Assembly: GCA_002784795.1 (NCBI GenBank)
Contig: PFLZ01000087.1
Coordinates: 1-6,008 of the forward strand
Direction of reading: 5' to 3'
Length of the DNA stretch: 6,008 nucleotides
Source of the DNA: Candidatus Magasanikbacteria bacterium CG_4_10_14_0_8_um_filter_42_12
GTDB taxonomy: Bacteria > Patescibacteriota > Patescibacteriia > Magasanikbacterales > UBA922
Part shown: positions 1 through 4,715 of the stretch, one piece after another
How the letters are laid out: every line of letters begins with the position of its first letter
How positions within the stretch are numbered: the first letter of the stretch is position 1
Program-made: the position numbers and the translations under genes
Notes under the pieces: model-generated
What the model was told of the DNA's origin: nothing
Seen by the model: only the letters and a program-made list of their open reading frames with translations
Databases searched by the model: none

Positions 1-14
1 AATAATTAACATTT

Positions 15-35
15 AGGGGCAGAGGCCCTTTTTTT
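15..35 (+). terminator. Rho-independent terminator of an unseen upstream gene
   Basis: AGGGGC (15-20) pairs with GCCCTT (25-30, one G:T pair) around the loop AGAG, and a run of T follows to 35. The stem is short but GC-rich and the T tract is clean. No gene end is visible upstream in the window, so the gene it serves must lie to the left. Confidence 0.65.
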
Positions 36-50
36 ATTTGCCTCCACCTC

Positions 51-79
51 TTGCAACAAAGGGGCATATAGGCTATACT
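51..79 (+). promoter_or_regulatory. Sigma-70-type promoter for the DksA/TraR gene
   Basis: A -35 box TTGCAA (51-56) and a -10 box TATACT (74-79) are separated by exactly 17 nt. Transcription would start near 86, giving a leader of only about 14 nt before the ATG at 100. No Shine-Dalgarno sequence is visible in that leader. The same -10 hexamer, TATACT, is used by the proposed rpsT and DUF1003 promoters. Confidence 0.7.
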
Positions 80-99
80 TCGGTCGTAATATTATACAT

Positions 100-489
100 A
101 TGGCAAAGCAAAACGCTTTTAATACAACTTTTTTGAATAAGGTAAAAACAGTTCTTTTGGCTGAACAAGAAAAGCTAGAGGGAGAACTCGCCAAATTCAC
201 AAAACCAAACCCACATGCAACAGATGATTTTGATGCAGCATTCCCCGAATACGGTGATGAATCTGACGAAAATGCCCGTGAAGTTGCTGACTACACTACC
301 AATAAATCACTCGAAATCGCTTTGGAGAAGTCTCTTCGTGACGTTCACAAATCACTCGAACGCATCGAAGCCGGAACATATGGTATCTGCAAGTACTGTG
401 ACAAAGCCATTGATGAAAAAAGACTCCTCGCACGTCCAACATCAGGATCTTGTGTTGACTGCAAAAAAGCACTGACAGACGAAGTCTAA
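100..489 (+). CDS. DksA/TraR-family C4 zinc-finger protein
   Basis: The 129-residue protein carries a C-X2-C-X17-C-X2-C zinc site (C97, C100, C118, C121), the spacing of the DksA/TraR C4 finger. A charged, mostly helical N-terminal half (about residues 10-95) should form the coiled coil that enters the RNA polymerase secondary channel. Around its turn is D53-E-S-D56-E-N58-A, similar to the DxxDxA tip of DksA but with Asn at the last motif position. DksA works with ppGpp to adjust transcription initiation, notably at rRNA and ribosomal-protein promoters; whether this shorter relative does so is inference. The ATG at 100 lies just after a good promoter and has no Shine-Dalgarno site. lspA follows 14 nt downstream, so the two are probably co-transcribed. 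Orthology to DksA itself is not settled, hence no symbol. Confidence 0.9.
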   Translation: MAKQNAFNTTFLNKVKTVLLAEQEKLEGELAKFTKPNPHATDDFDAAFPEYGDESDENAREVADYTTNKSLEIALEKSLRDVHKSLERIEAGTYGICKYCDKAIDEKRLLARPTSGSCVDCKKALTDEV

Positions 490-503
490 ACAAGATTTTG
501 CAT

Positions 504-974
504 ATGCATCTACGAAAAAGCTCTCTTGTGCCACTTTTGACAGGTGGCTTTTTCTTTTGCCTAGACCAATTCTTGAAATACATGGCACATGGCCACCCAT
601 CCATGACCGCATACCTTATAAAACCATGGCTGGGATGGGAATACTTTGCAAATCCTGGTATTGCCTTCTCTGTCCCCTTCCCCAATGCAGCCCTAATCAT
701 TGGGACGCCACTGATTCTCATAGGACTCCTCGTCTATATGGGAAAAAAAACTCGCCCTACGCTATATCAGATTTTGGGGACAAGCCTCATCTTCTTTGGT
801 GCAGTATCAAATTTGATTGACCGCATCCTCTTTGGCATTACGATCGACTATTTTAGAGTACTGACGGCTGTACTGAATATTGCAGATATTATGATTGTTG
901 TAGGGACACTCTGTATCCTCATGGGAATATCATCTCAGCCAACGCCTGATATTGACAACAGAGAGCAGATCTAG
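504..974 (+). CDS. lspA: Lipoprotein signal peptidase (signal peptidase II)
   Basis: This 156-residue integral membrane aspartyl protease would remove signal peptides from diacylglyceryl-modified prolipoproteins. Family motifs appear in order: D21-Q-x-x-K25 at the end of the first membrane segment; N50-PGIAFSV; N103-LIDR107 followed by T-I-D115-YF; and L-N125-I-A-D128. D115 and D128 match the catalytic aspartate pair. The loop between them is shorter than in the Pseudomonas enzyme. Four hydrophobic segments are visible (about 8-27, 58-79, 88-105, 121-142), as expected. A TTG two codons upstream (498) is possible, but ATG at 504 is the ordinary choice. No Shine-Dalgarno site is seen. The gene sits 14 nt behind the DksA/TraR gene, and its last codons contain the rpsT promoter. 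It implies that the cell makes lipoproteins. Confidence 0.93.
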   Translation: MHLRKSSLVPLLTGGFFFCLDQFLKYMAHGHPSMTAYLIKPWLGWEYFANPGIAFSVPFPNAALIIGTPLILIGLLVYMGKKTRPTLYQILGTSLIFFGAVSNLIDRILFGITIDYFRVLTAVLNIADIMIVVGTLCILMGISSQPTPDIDNREQI

Positions 975-980
975 TATACT
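952..980 (+). promoter_or_regulatory. Consensus sigma-70 promoter for rpsT, inside the lspA end
   Basis: A perfect -35 TTGACA (952-957) and -10 TATACT (975-980) are separated by 17 nt. The -35 lies within lspA codons and the -10 begins at the base after the lspA stop codon (972-974). Transcription would begin near 987, leaving a leader of about 78 nt before the rpsT ATG. It is the closest match to consensus in the window, fitting a highly expressed ribosomal-protein gene. Confidence 0.8.
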
Positions 981-996
981 GCGGGCACTTCTCAAG

Positions 997-1040
997 AATG
1001 GGTTATAGACAGGTTGCTCTCACCTCATGTCTATCCCAAT
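997..1040 (+). promoter_or_regulatory. Structured 5' leader of rpsT (possible S20 control element)
   Basis: ATAGACA (1005-1011) pairs perfectly with TGTCTAT (1028-1034). The stem continues inward with GGT (1012-1014)/ACC (1022-1024), with a three-base bulge, and outward with GGG (1000-1002)/CCC (1035-1037) past a TT bulge. It ends 24 nt before the start codon. Ribosomal-protein leaders often mediate feedback by the protein itself, and E. coli S20 represses its own translation, so an autoregulatory role is plausible. The sequence shows only the hairpin. Confidence 0.45.
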
Positions 1041-1064
1041 CCTACCAATACTTACCTATCATCT

Positions 1065-1328
1065 ATGCCAAATAAAAATAGTGCAAAGAAAGCACTCCGA
1101 CAAGATCAAAAACGTGCAGCACGAAACCTTGTAGTCAAAAATGCATACAAAGAGGCAGTAAAGACAGCAAAAAAATCAATAGAAGCTGGCACTGTGGCTG
1201 CTGACCAGATCAAAGCAGCACAAAAGAAGCTTGCGAAAGCTGCAAAGAAAGGTGTTATCAAAAAAAACACTGCTTCTCGCAAACTTTCACGACTTGCAAA
1301 GTTTGCAAACAAAGTGACGACAAAGTAA
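1065..1328 (+). CDS. rpsT: 30S ribosomal protein S20
   Basis: The 87-residue, very basic, Lys- and Ala-rich helical protein begins MPNKNSAKKALRQ, the classic S20 opening. It continues with the family's helical pattern (RAARN, then AYKEAVKTAKK, then QKKLAKAAKKGVIKKNTASRK). S20 is normally about 86-88 residues. It binds 16S rRNA at the bottom of the 30S body during early assembly. The frame stays open upstream to a TTG at 1014, but ATG at 1065 is chosen because it gives the family N-terminus and because the upstream codons overlap the leader hairpin. It has its own strong promoter and terminator, so it is probably mainly a single-gene transcript, with some read-through from lspA. It is convergent with holA; these two genes are also neighbours in Bacillus subtilis. 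Confidence 0.95.
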   Translation: MPNKNSAKKALRQDQKRAARNLVVKNAYKEAVKTAKKSIEAGTVAADQIKAAQKKLAKAAKKGVIKKNTASRKLSRLAKFANKVTTK

Positions 1329-1344
1329 TTTCTACAGCAACATC

Positions 1345-1372
1345 AAAAAATCGCCAGCACGGCGATTTTTTT
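1345..1372 (+). terminator. Rho-independent terminator after rpsT, probably bidirectional
   Basis: AAAAAATCGCC (1345-1355) and GGCGATTTTTT (1361-1371) are perfect reverse complements around the loop AGCAC, followed by one more T. The stem starts 16 nt after the rpsT stop. Because the left arm begins with six A, the opposite strand also ends in a T run, so it could stop holA transcription too, although holA ends about 280 bp away. Confidence 0.88.
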
Positions 1373-1430
1373 ATACAAAAGAGACAGACAACGTACGGCG
1401 GCCTTGCAACGCAAGATTACGTCTCGCTTC

Positions 1431-1452
1431 GCCTGCCTGCCGGCAGGCAGGC
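1431..1452. repeat. Perfect 22-bp GC-rich palindrome
   Basis: GCCTGCCTGCC (1431-1441) is followed immediately by its exact reverse complement (1442-1452), with no loop. It is built from a tandem GCCT motif and is far richer in GC than its surroundings. It has no T tract on either side and is therefore not an ordinary terminator. It sits between the outer shell of the palindromic region and element A. Confidence 0.85.
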
Positions 1453-1456
1453 TCTA

Positions 1457-1604
1457 CTAAGATTATTTTTTGCTGACGCAAAAAAAGATTAGAAGACTAT
1501 GCTACATGCGAAGAAGGACCTCCATAGCATGTACGCTCTTCTCTTTATAAACTAATCTTCAATCTTATTTCACTGTAAAGTGAAATATAATCTTATAATC
1601 TTAG
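1457..1604. mobile_element. Element A: REPIN-like composite palindrome
   Basis: The 148-bp element has perfect 10-bp terminal inverted repeats, CTAAGATTAT (1457-1466) and ATAATCTTAG (1595-1604). Its left unit is a hairpin TTTTTTGC-TGAC-GCAAAAAA (1466-1485). Its right unit is a hairpin TATTTCACT-GTAA-AGTGAAATA (1566-1587) followed by ATAATCTT twice in tandem (1587-1602). Between them is an imperfect stem including AAGATTAG/CTAATCTT and TACATGC (1503-1509)/GCATGTA (1527-1533). The outer units match those of element B: both have CTTATTTC at the start and GAAATATAATCTT at the end of the right unit. The centre is unrelated. No coding capacity and no obvious target-site duplication are seen, so movement is inferred only from the repeat family. 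Confidence 0.55.
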
Positions 1605-1648
1605 CGACGCGGAGCGGAGCGCAATCTTACTGCGCAGTACTTCACACA

Positions 1649-2614
1649 CTACATCACCAACTTCCCAACAAACATATCAAGCAAATACGCCTGGGATCCC
1701 TTTCCAGTCTTTGTATGCTTATCAAGATCGAGAAGCGCGGTATGAATTTTCTCGAGCTCGTTCATAGAATATCGCTTTACCATCGGGATACTTTTTTTCA
1801 CAACAAACGGATGAAGGCCAAGCGCTTTGGCCATCTGTGTACTCTGGATATCTTCTCCCCTATCATACACATCGCGCAACTCTAGCAAGATCCGATACTG
1901 CCGGACAATCATCGCAAAAATATATCCTGCGTCATTGCCAGCTCTGTATTGATCCTGGATACGTTTGAATACGCGTGCCGTCTGCTTTTGGACTATGGCA
2001 TCGACAAGGGTAAAAATATTATCATCTATTTTTTCTTCTACAAAAAAAGCAACATCTCCACTCGTTATCTTCCTGCCAATGGCATAACTCACAAGCTGAT
2101 CGAGCACCCCCGAAAGTTTCCACATATCACCTCCTATGGTACTTGCAAGCATATGCGCTGCATCGCGTTCGATATCACTTCCTCGTTCTTGTACTTCTGC
2201 TAGGATCCATCCGGTAAGCTGTGATCCTGTCAATTCTTCAAAATGCTGCACAAATTGTTCTTTTGTCAGTCGCTCAAAAAGTGCTTTAGCAACTTTTGTT
2301 TTTGGCTTTTCTATAGACTCTGAAATGATCAGGATGATATCTTGCGGAATGGCTTTCTCTTCAATTCGAGAAAGCAACGCTTCTTGTACCGCTGCCTGTT
2401 TTGTTGATAACAAGCCTTCGAGGACGACCATACGCTTTTCTGCAAGAAAAGGCGATGCTAATACCTGCTGCATAATATTTTCTTTTGTTGTGTCACAGTC
2501 TACCCGCACAAGATTTAACCCTTGGGGATCTCGTTCAACACAAAATTTGTCCATCATTTTTTGGAGGTATTGCCTACTGCGATAGGTGTCTTTGCCGTAA
2601 AGAAAAATAATCAT
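1649..2614 (-). CDS. holA: DNA polymerase III, delta subunit
   Basis: The 321-residue protein matches HolA, the subunit that opens the sliding-clamp ring in the clamp loader. The start MIIFLYGKDTYR is the degenerate P-loop region of domain I (about 1-140), which lacks a real Walker A, as expected for delta. S54-PFLAEKRMVVLE is the conserved segment after it. G161-GDMWKLSGVLDQL lies in the lid domain (about 141-210). D197-DNIFTLVDAI and F233-AMIVRQYRILLELRD belong to the collar domain that holds the pentamer together. Length is normal (about 320-345). The frame is open upstream to 2668, but those codons cover the predicted promoter, and only ATG at 2614 gives the family N-terminus. It is convergent with rpsT and divergent from the DUF1003 gene. 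No Shine-Dalgarno site is visible. Confidence 0.92.
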   Translation of the reverse strand: MIIFLYGKDTYRSRQYLQKMMDKFCVERDPQGLNLVRVDCDTTKENIMQQVLASPFLAEKRMVVLEGLLSTKQAAVQEALLSRIEEKAIPQDIILIISESIEKPKTKVAKALFERLTKEQFVQHFEELTGSQLTGWILAEVQERGSDIERDAAHMLASTIGGDMWKLSGVLDQLVSYAIGRKITSGDVAFFVEEKIDDNIFTLVDAIVQKQTARVFKRIQDQYRAGNDAGYIFAMIVRQYRILLELRDVYDRGEDIQSTQMAKALGLHPFVVKKSIPMVKRYSMNELEKIHTALLDLDKHTKTGKGSQAYLLDMFVGKLVM

Positions 2615-2639
2615 AACTAATAGAGCGTATAGTGCATGC

Positions 2640-2668
2640 ATTGTAGTACGCATCGCTCGAAGACGCAA
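2640..2668 (-). promoter_or_regulatory. Predicted holA promoter
   Basis: Read on the minus strand, -35 TTGCGT (2663-2668) and -10 TACAAT (2640-2645) are 17 nt apart. Transcription would start near 2633, about 20 nt before the holA ATG. The -10 is good (five of six consensus bases) and the -35 is weak (three of six). Confidence 0.45.
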
Positions 2669-2691
2669 CTACCCCTCTGCATATACTGTGT

Positions 2692-2720
2692 ATGACAAAA
2701 TAAAAAAAACAACGTATACT
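2692..2720 (+). promoter_or_regulatory. Promoter of the DUF1003 gene giving a leaderless mRNA
   Basis: A -35 ATGACA (2692-2697) and -10 TATACT (2715-2720) are 17 nt apart with an A-rich spacer. The expected start of transcription (about 2726-2728) is only 2-4 nt before the ATG at 2730. The mRNA should therefore be leaderless or nearly so. It diverges from the holA promoter, the two -35 boxes being about 23 bp apart. Confidence 0.65.
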
Positions 2721-2729
2721 ATTGTTTAT

Positions 2730-3152
2730 ATGAATATTCCATTTTTACCTTCCGAAGAAGAACACCCTATCGTGTTGAAAAAAAAATCACTGTCTCTCGC
2801 AGACAGAGCCGCTGACACCATGACACAAGGCATGGGAAGTTGGTCATTCTTATTTATTTTTGGTGCCATTGTCGCAATATGGATTGCACTCAATGTGTAT
2901 GGCTGGTGGAGCAACTGGGATCCGTATCCTTTTATCCTTCTCAACCTCGCACTGTCGACTATCTCTGCATTTCAGGCGCCCGTCATCATGATGAGCCAAA
3001 ATCGGCAAACAGACAGAGACCGCATCTCTGCAAAATACGATTATGCCGTAAACAGAAAAGCTGAACGTGAAATTCAATTGATTCAAAAAGATCTCGAAGA
3101 ACTCAAAGAAATGGTAAAGGCAATGGGAGGGAAAAAATCAAAAAATAAATAA
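2730..3152 (+). CDS. DUF1003 family membrane protein
   Basis: The 140-residue protein has the DUF1003 signature. A soluble start leads into S22-LADRAADTMTQGMGSW. A first membrane helix follows (about 38-57), then a W/G-rich hinge with W63-DPYPF, a second helix (about 67-87, LLNLALSTISAFQAPVIMMS), and N91-RQTDRDRISAKYDYAVNRKAE. The C-terminus (about 105-132) is a charged helix likely to form a coiled coil (EIQLIQKDLEELKEMV), ending in a Lys-rich tail. The function of the family is not established; it is predicted to sit in the cytoplasmic membrane with the tail inside. ATG at 2730 is chosen over GTG at 2688, which would put the promoter inside the gene. The next gene follows after 87 nt containing a large inverted repeat. 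Confidence 0.88.
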   Translation: MNIPFLPSEEEHPIVLKKKSLSLADRAADTMTQGMGSWSFLFIFGAIVAIWIALNVYGWWSNWDPYPFILLNLALSTISAFQAPVIMMSQNRQTDRDRISAKYDYAVNRKAEREIQLIQKDLEELKEMVKAMGGKKSKNK

Positions 3153-3174
3153 AGTGCGAACTACAAACATGTAC

Positions 3175-3209
3175 GAACATACGAAACTACATGTTCATTT
3201 CGTATGTTC
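3175..3209. promoter_or_regulatory. 12-bp perfect inverted repeat between DUF1003 and dehydrogenase genes
   Basis: GAACATACGAAA (3175-3186) and TTTCGTATGTTC (3198-3209) are exact reverse complements around an 11-nt spacer. No clear T run follows, so a simple terminator is unlikely. The right arm abuts a possible -10 box (TATACA, 3211-3216), which makes an operator or leader structure for the dehydrogenase gene plausible. The flanks add palindromes TTCGAA and GTACGTAC (3224-3231). The exact role is unknown. Confidence 0.6.
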
Positions 3210-3210
3210 T

Positions 3211-3216
3211 TATACA
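3211..3216 (+). promoter_or_regulatory. Possible -10 box of the dehydrogenase gene
   Basis: TATACA lies 24 nt before the ATG at 3240 and would give a leader of about 17 nt. The matching -35 position (3188-3193, TACATG) is poor and falls in the loop of the inverted repeat. If real, the promoter would be weak or activator-dependent. Confidence 0.3.
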
Positions 3217-3239
3217 TTTCGAAGTACGTACTCTTTTAT

Positions 3240-4493
3240 ATGAAAAAGCAACAACAACTAAAAACTGACATTCTTATTCTTGGTGCTGGTATCGGTGGCT
3301 ATGAAACACTTCGTACACTCACAAAACAGTTGAAAAAAAAACATCCAGACCGACATATCACCATCGTCGACAGAAACAACTACTTCACCTTTGTGCCGAT
3401 GTTGCACGAAGCAGCAACAGGCTCTATCGAGCCAACACACTGCACCATTCCGCTGAGAGCAATTATAGCCAATACACCGCATACATTTTGTAAAGCACGT
3501 ATAGAAAAAATTGATCCGAGCAAAAAAACCGTAACCACATCTGTCGGTGTTTTTTCATACGAATATTGCGTGATTGCACTTGGCAGTACGACCAATTACT
3601 TTGATACCCCCGGAGCAAAAGAATATTCAGAACATGTCCGTACACTCGACGGTGCGATGCATCTGAAACATCAATTTATCCATATGCTCGAATCGTGTGG
3701 TGAGGAGCCTCTCTCAATCAATATTGTTGGTGGTGGATATACAGGCGTAGAAGTCGCAGGACAATATGCAGATCTCAGCAGAAAAGATTTGAAAACATTA
3801 TATCCAACAAAAAAAGTGATTGTTCGTGTGATTCAATCCGGGGACAGTATTCTGCCACACATGTCGAAAAGAATTCAGAAAAAAGTATGGGAAAGACTTG
3901 AGAAACAAGGGGTCATTATCGATATCAACTCTCGTGTCACAAACGTCACAAAAGATCAGATCACACTCAATAGTGGTGAAAAGATCAAAAGTGATATCAC
4001 CATCTGGACGGCAGGATTTGAAACGCTTGGCGCAACATTTTTGAAAAAGGGTGTGAATGCTCGTGGAAGAGTGGATGTCACAGAAACATTACAAATGATT
4101 GATCACCCTGATACATACGCTATTGGAGATATTTCAAACAGCACCGATCCAAAAACAAAGATTTCGTATCCGCAACTTGCAGAAGCGGCATATCACGAAG
4201 GTCACTACGTCGCGGAACATATCTCTCGACGATTGCAACACAAAACAACCCCACCATTCCGCTTTCATTCAAAAGGGCAATTGATGCCAGTCGGAGATTG
4301 GTATGGCGTGGCTCAGATAGGACCGTTTGTGTTGTTTGGCAAAATTGCGTGGTGGATTCGTCGTACGGTGTATGTCTTTTTTATGCCTGGTTTCCTTCGC
4401 AAATTTCGTATTATTGTCGATTGGACGCTTCACAGTTTTGGTGTGCGTGATGTCATTTCTATTGATACAGCAAATGGAGATACAAAGATGTGA
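3240..4493 (+). CDS. NAD(P)/FAD-dependent oxidoreductase, type II NADH:quinone dehydrogenase-like
   Basis: The 417-residue flavoprotein has two Rossmann folds. The FAD motif is G15-AGIGG20, followed by the acidic V43-D44. The NAD(P)H motif is G164-GGYTGVEVAG174. A260-like W256-TAGF precedes T292-YAIGDISN300, which places the FAD ribityl-binding Asp at D297. F51-VPMLHEAATG61 resembles the TPLLYEVATG segment of NDH-2. The basic and aromatic C-terminus (about 362-403, FGKIAWWIRRTVYV and FMPGFLRKFRIIVDW) fits the membrane anchor of that family. NDH-2 passes electrons from NADH to quinone without pumping ions. At the quinone-site motif AQxAxQ this protein has A314-E-A-A-Y-H319, so the acceptor is uncertain. 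ATG at 3204 would add 12 residues but lies in the inverted repeat, so 3240 is preferred. A DoxX gene lies 222 bp downstream. Confidence 0.85.
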   Translation: MKKQQQLKTDILILGAGIGGYETLRTLTKQLKKKHPDRHITIVDRNNYFTFVPMLHEAATGSIEPTHCTIPLRAIIANTPHTFCKARIEKIDPSKKTVTTSVGVFSYEYCVIALGSTTNYFDTPGAKEYSEHVRTLDGAMHLKHQFIHMLESCGEEPLSINIVGGGYTGVEVAGQYADLSRKDLKTLYPTKKVIVRVIQSGDSILPHMSKRIQKKVWERLEKQGVIIDINSRVTNVTKDQITLNSGEKIKSDITIWTAGFETLGATFLKKGVNARGRVDVTETLQMIDHPDTYAIGDISNSTDPKTKISYPQLAEAAYHEGHYVAEHISRRLQHKTTPPFRFHSKGQLMPVGDWYGVAQIGPFVLFGKIAWWIRRTVYVFFMPGFLRKFRIIVDWTLHSFGVRDVISIDTANGDTKM

Positions 4494-4524
4494 TGCCAAT
4501 CAATGCTTTTTGCATATTAGAAAG

Positions 4525-4638
4525 AAAGACTAGAAGATTATTTTTGCTAGCGCAAATAAGAATGAAGCTCCCCGCCCCAGAGGGGCGGGGAGCTTCATTC
4601 TTATTTCGACGTAGTCGAAATATAATCTTTCAGTCTTT
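4525..4638. mobile_element. Element B: REPIN-like composite palindrome
   Basis: The 114-bp element lies 31 bp after the dehydrogenase stop. Its ends, AAGACTAGAAGATTAT (4526-4541) and ATAATCTTTCAGTCTT (4622-4637), are inverted repeats matching at 14 of 16 positions. The left unit contains AAGATTATTTTTGC and CGCAAA, as in element A. The right unit is TATTTCGAC-GTA-GTCGAAATA (4602-4622), and its flanks CTTATTTC and GAAATATAATCTT are identical to element A. The hairpin stem bases differ between A and B yet pair perfectly in both. The centre is a 25-bp perfect hairpin. Left and right units read as inverted relatives of each other, as in two inverted REP units. No gene is inside. Confidence 0.6.
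4554..4606. repeat. 25-bp perfect GC-rich hairpin at the core of element B
   Basis: The arm 4554-4578 (AAATAAGAATGAAGC, then CTCCCCGCCCC minus its first overlap) is an exact reverse complement of 4582-4606, with loop AGA (4579-4581). In RNA it would be extremely stable on either strand and could end or protect the dehydrogenase mRNA, although no clean T run follows. Its 30-nt stretch 4561-4590 recurs exactly at 5944-5973. Confidence 0.85.
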
Positions 4639-4667
4639 TCAAACATCAAAAAATCGCGTTGTTGTTT

Positions 4668-4687
4668 AGTTTATGCTATCATAAACT
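4668..4687. promoter_or_regulatory. Inverted repeat upstream of the DoxX gene (possible operator)
   Basis: AGTTTATG (4668-4675) and CATAAACT (4680-4687) are exact reverse complements around CTAT. The site lies 28 bp before the DoxX start and covers the place where a promoter would be expected: TTGTTG at 4659-4664 and TAAACT at 4682-4687, 17 nt apart, both weak. A repressor site or a short leader hairpin is possible; neither is shown. Confidence 0.4.
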
Positions 4688-4715
4688 CATATTATTTTAA
4701 TCACATATATCACAT

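Larger units (their letters stand above)
1411..1630. repeat. Nested inverted-repeat region between rpsT and holA
   Basis: The 320-bp stretch 1329-1648 holds no gene; after the rpsT terminator it is mostly palindromic. The outer shell is 1411-1432 against 1609-1630, 16 of 22 positions matching as reverse complements. Inside lie the inverted pair CTAAGATTAT/ATAATCTTAG (1457-1466, 1595-1604) and then AAGATTAG/CTAATCTT (1485-1492, 1552-1559). The left arm also contains a perfect 22-bp palindrome. AAGATT or its complement recurs at least six times. A 12-bp palindrome, TACTGCGCAGTA (1628-1639), closes the region 10 bp from the holA stop. Confidence 0.7.

Noticed and set aside
6..200. Short minus-strand frame at the window start
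   Set aside because: It overlaps the terminator, the promoter and the start of the DksA/TraR gene on the opposite strand.
1014..1064. Upstream TTG start for rpsT
   Set aside because: The standard S20 N-terminus begins at the ATG at 1065, and the extension covers the leader hairpin.
1580..1885. Plus-strand open frame spanning the repeat region and the end of holA
   Set aside because: It is half palindromic repeat and half antisense of holA, with no recognisable domain.
2136..2585. Plus-strand open frame of 149 codons
   Set aside because: It is antisense to holA, which has clear family motifs, and its Ser- and Cys-rich protein matches nothing.
2688..2729. Upstream GTG start for the DUF1003 gene
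   Set aside because: It would place the -35 and -10 boxes inside the gene, and the added residues (YDKIKKTTYTIVY) are not family-like.
4525..4638. A plain terminator explaining all of the sequence after the dehydrogenase gene
   Set aside because: The central hairpin has no proper T run, and the shared ends with element A need a different explanation. A side role in mRNA 3'-end formation remains possible.
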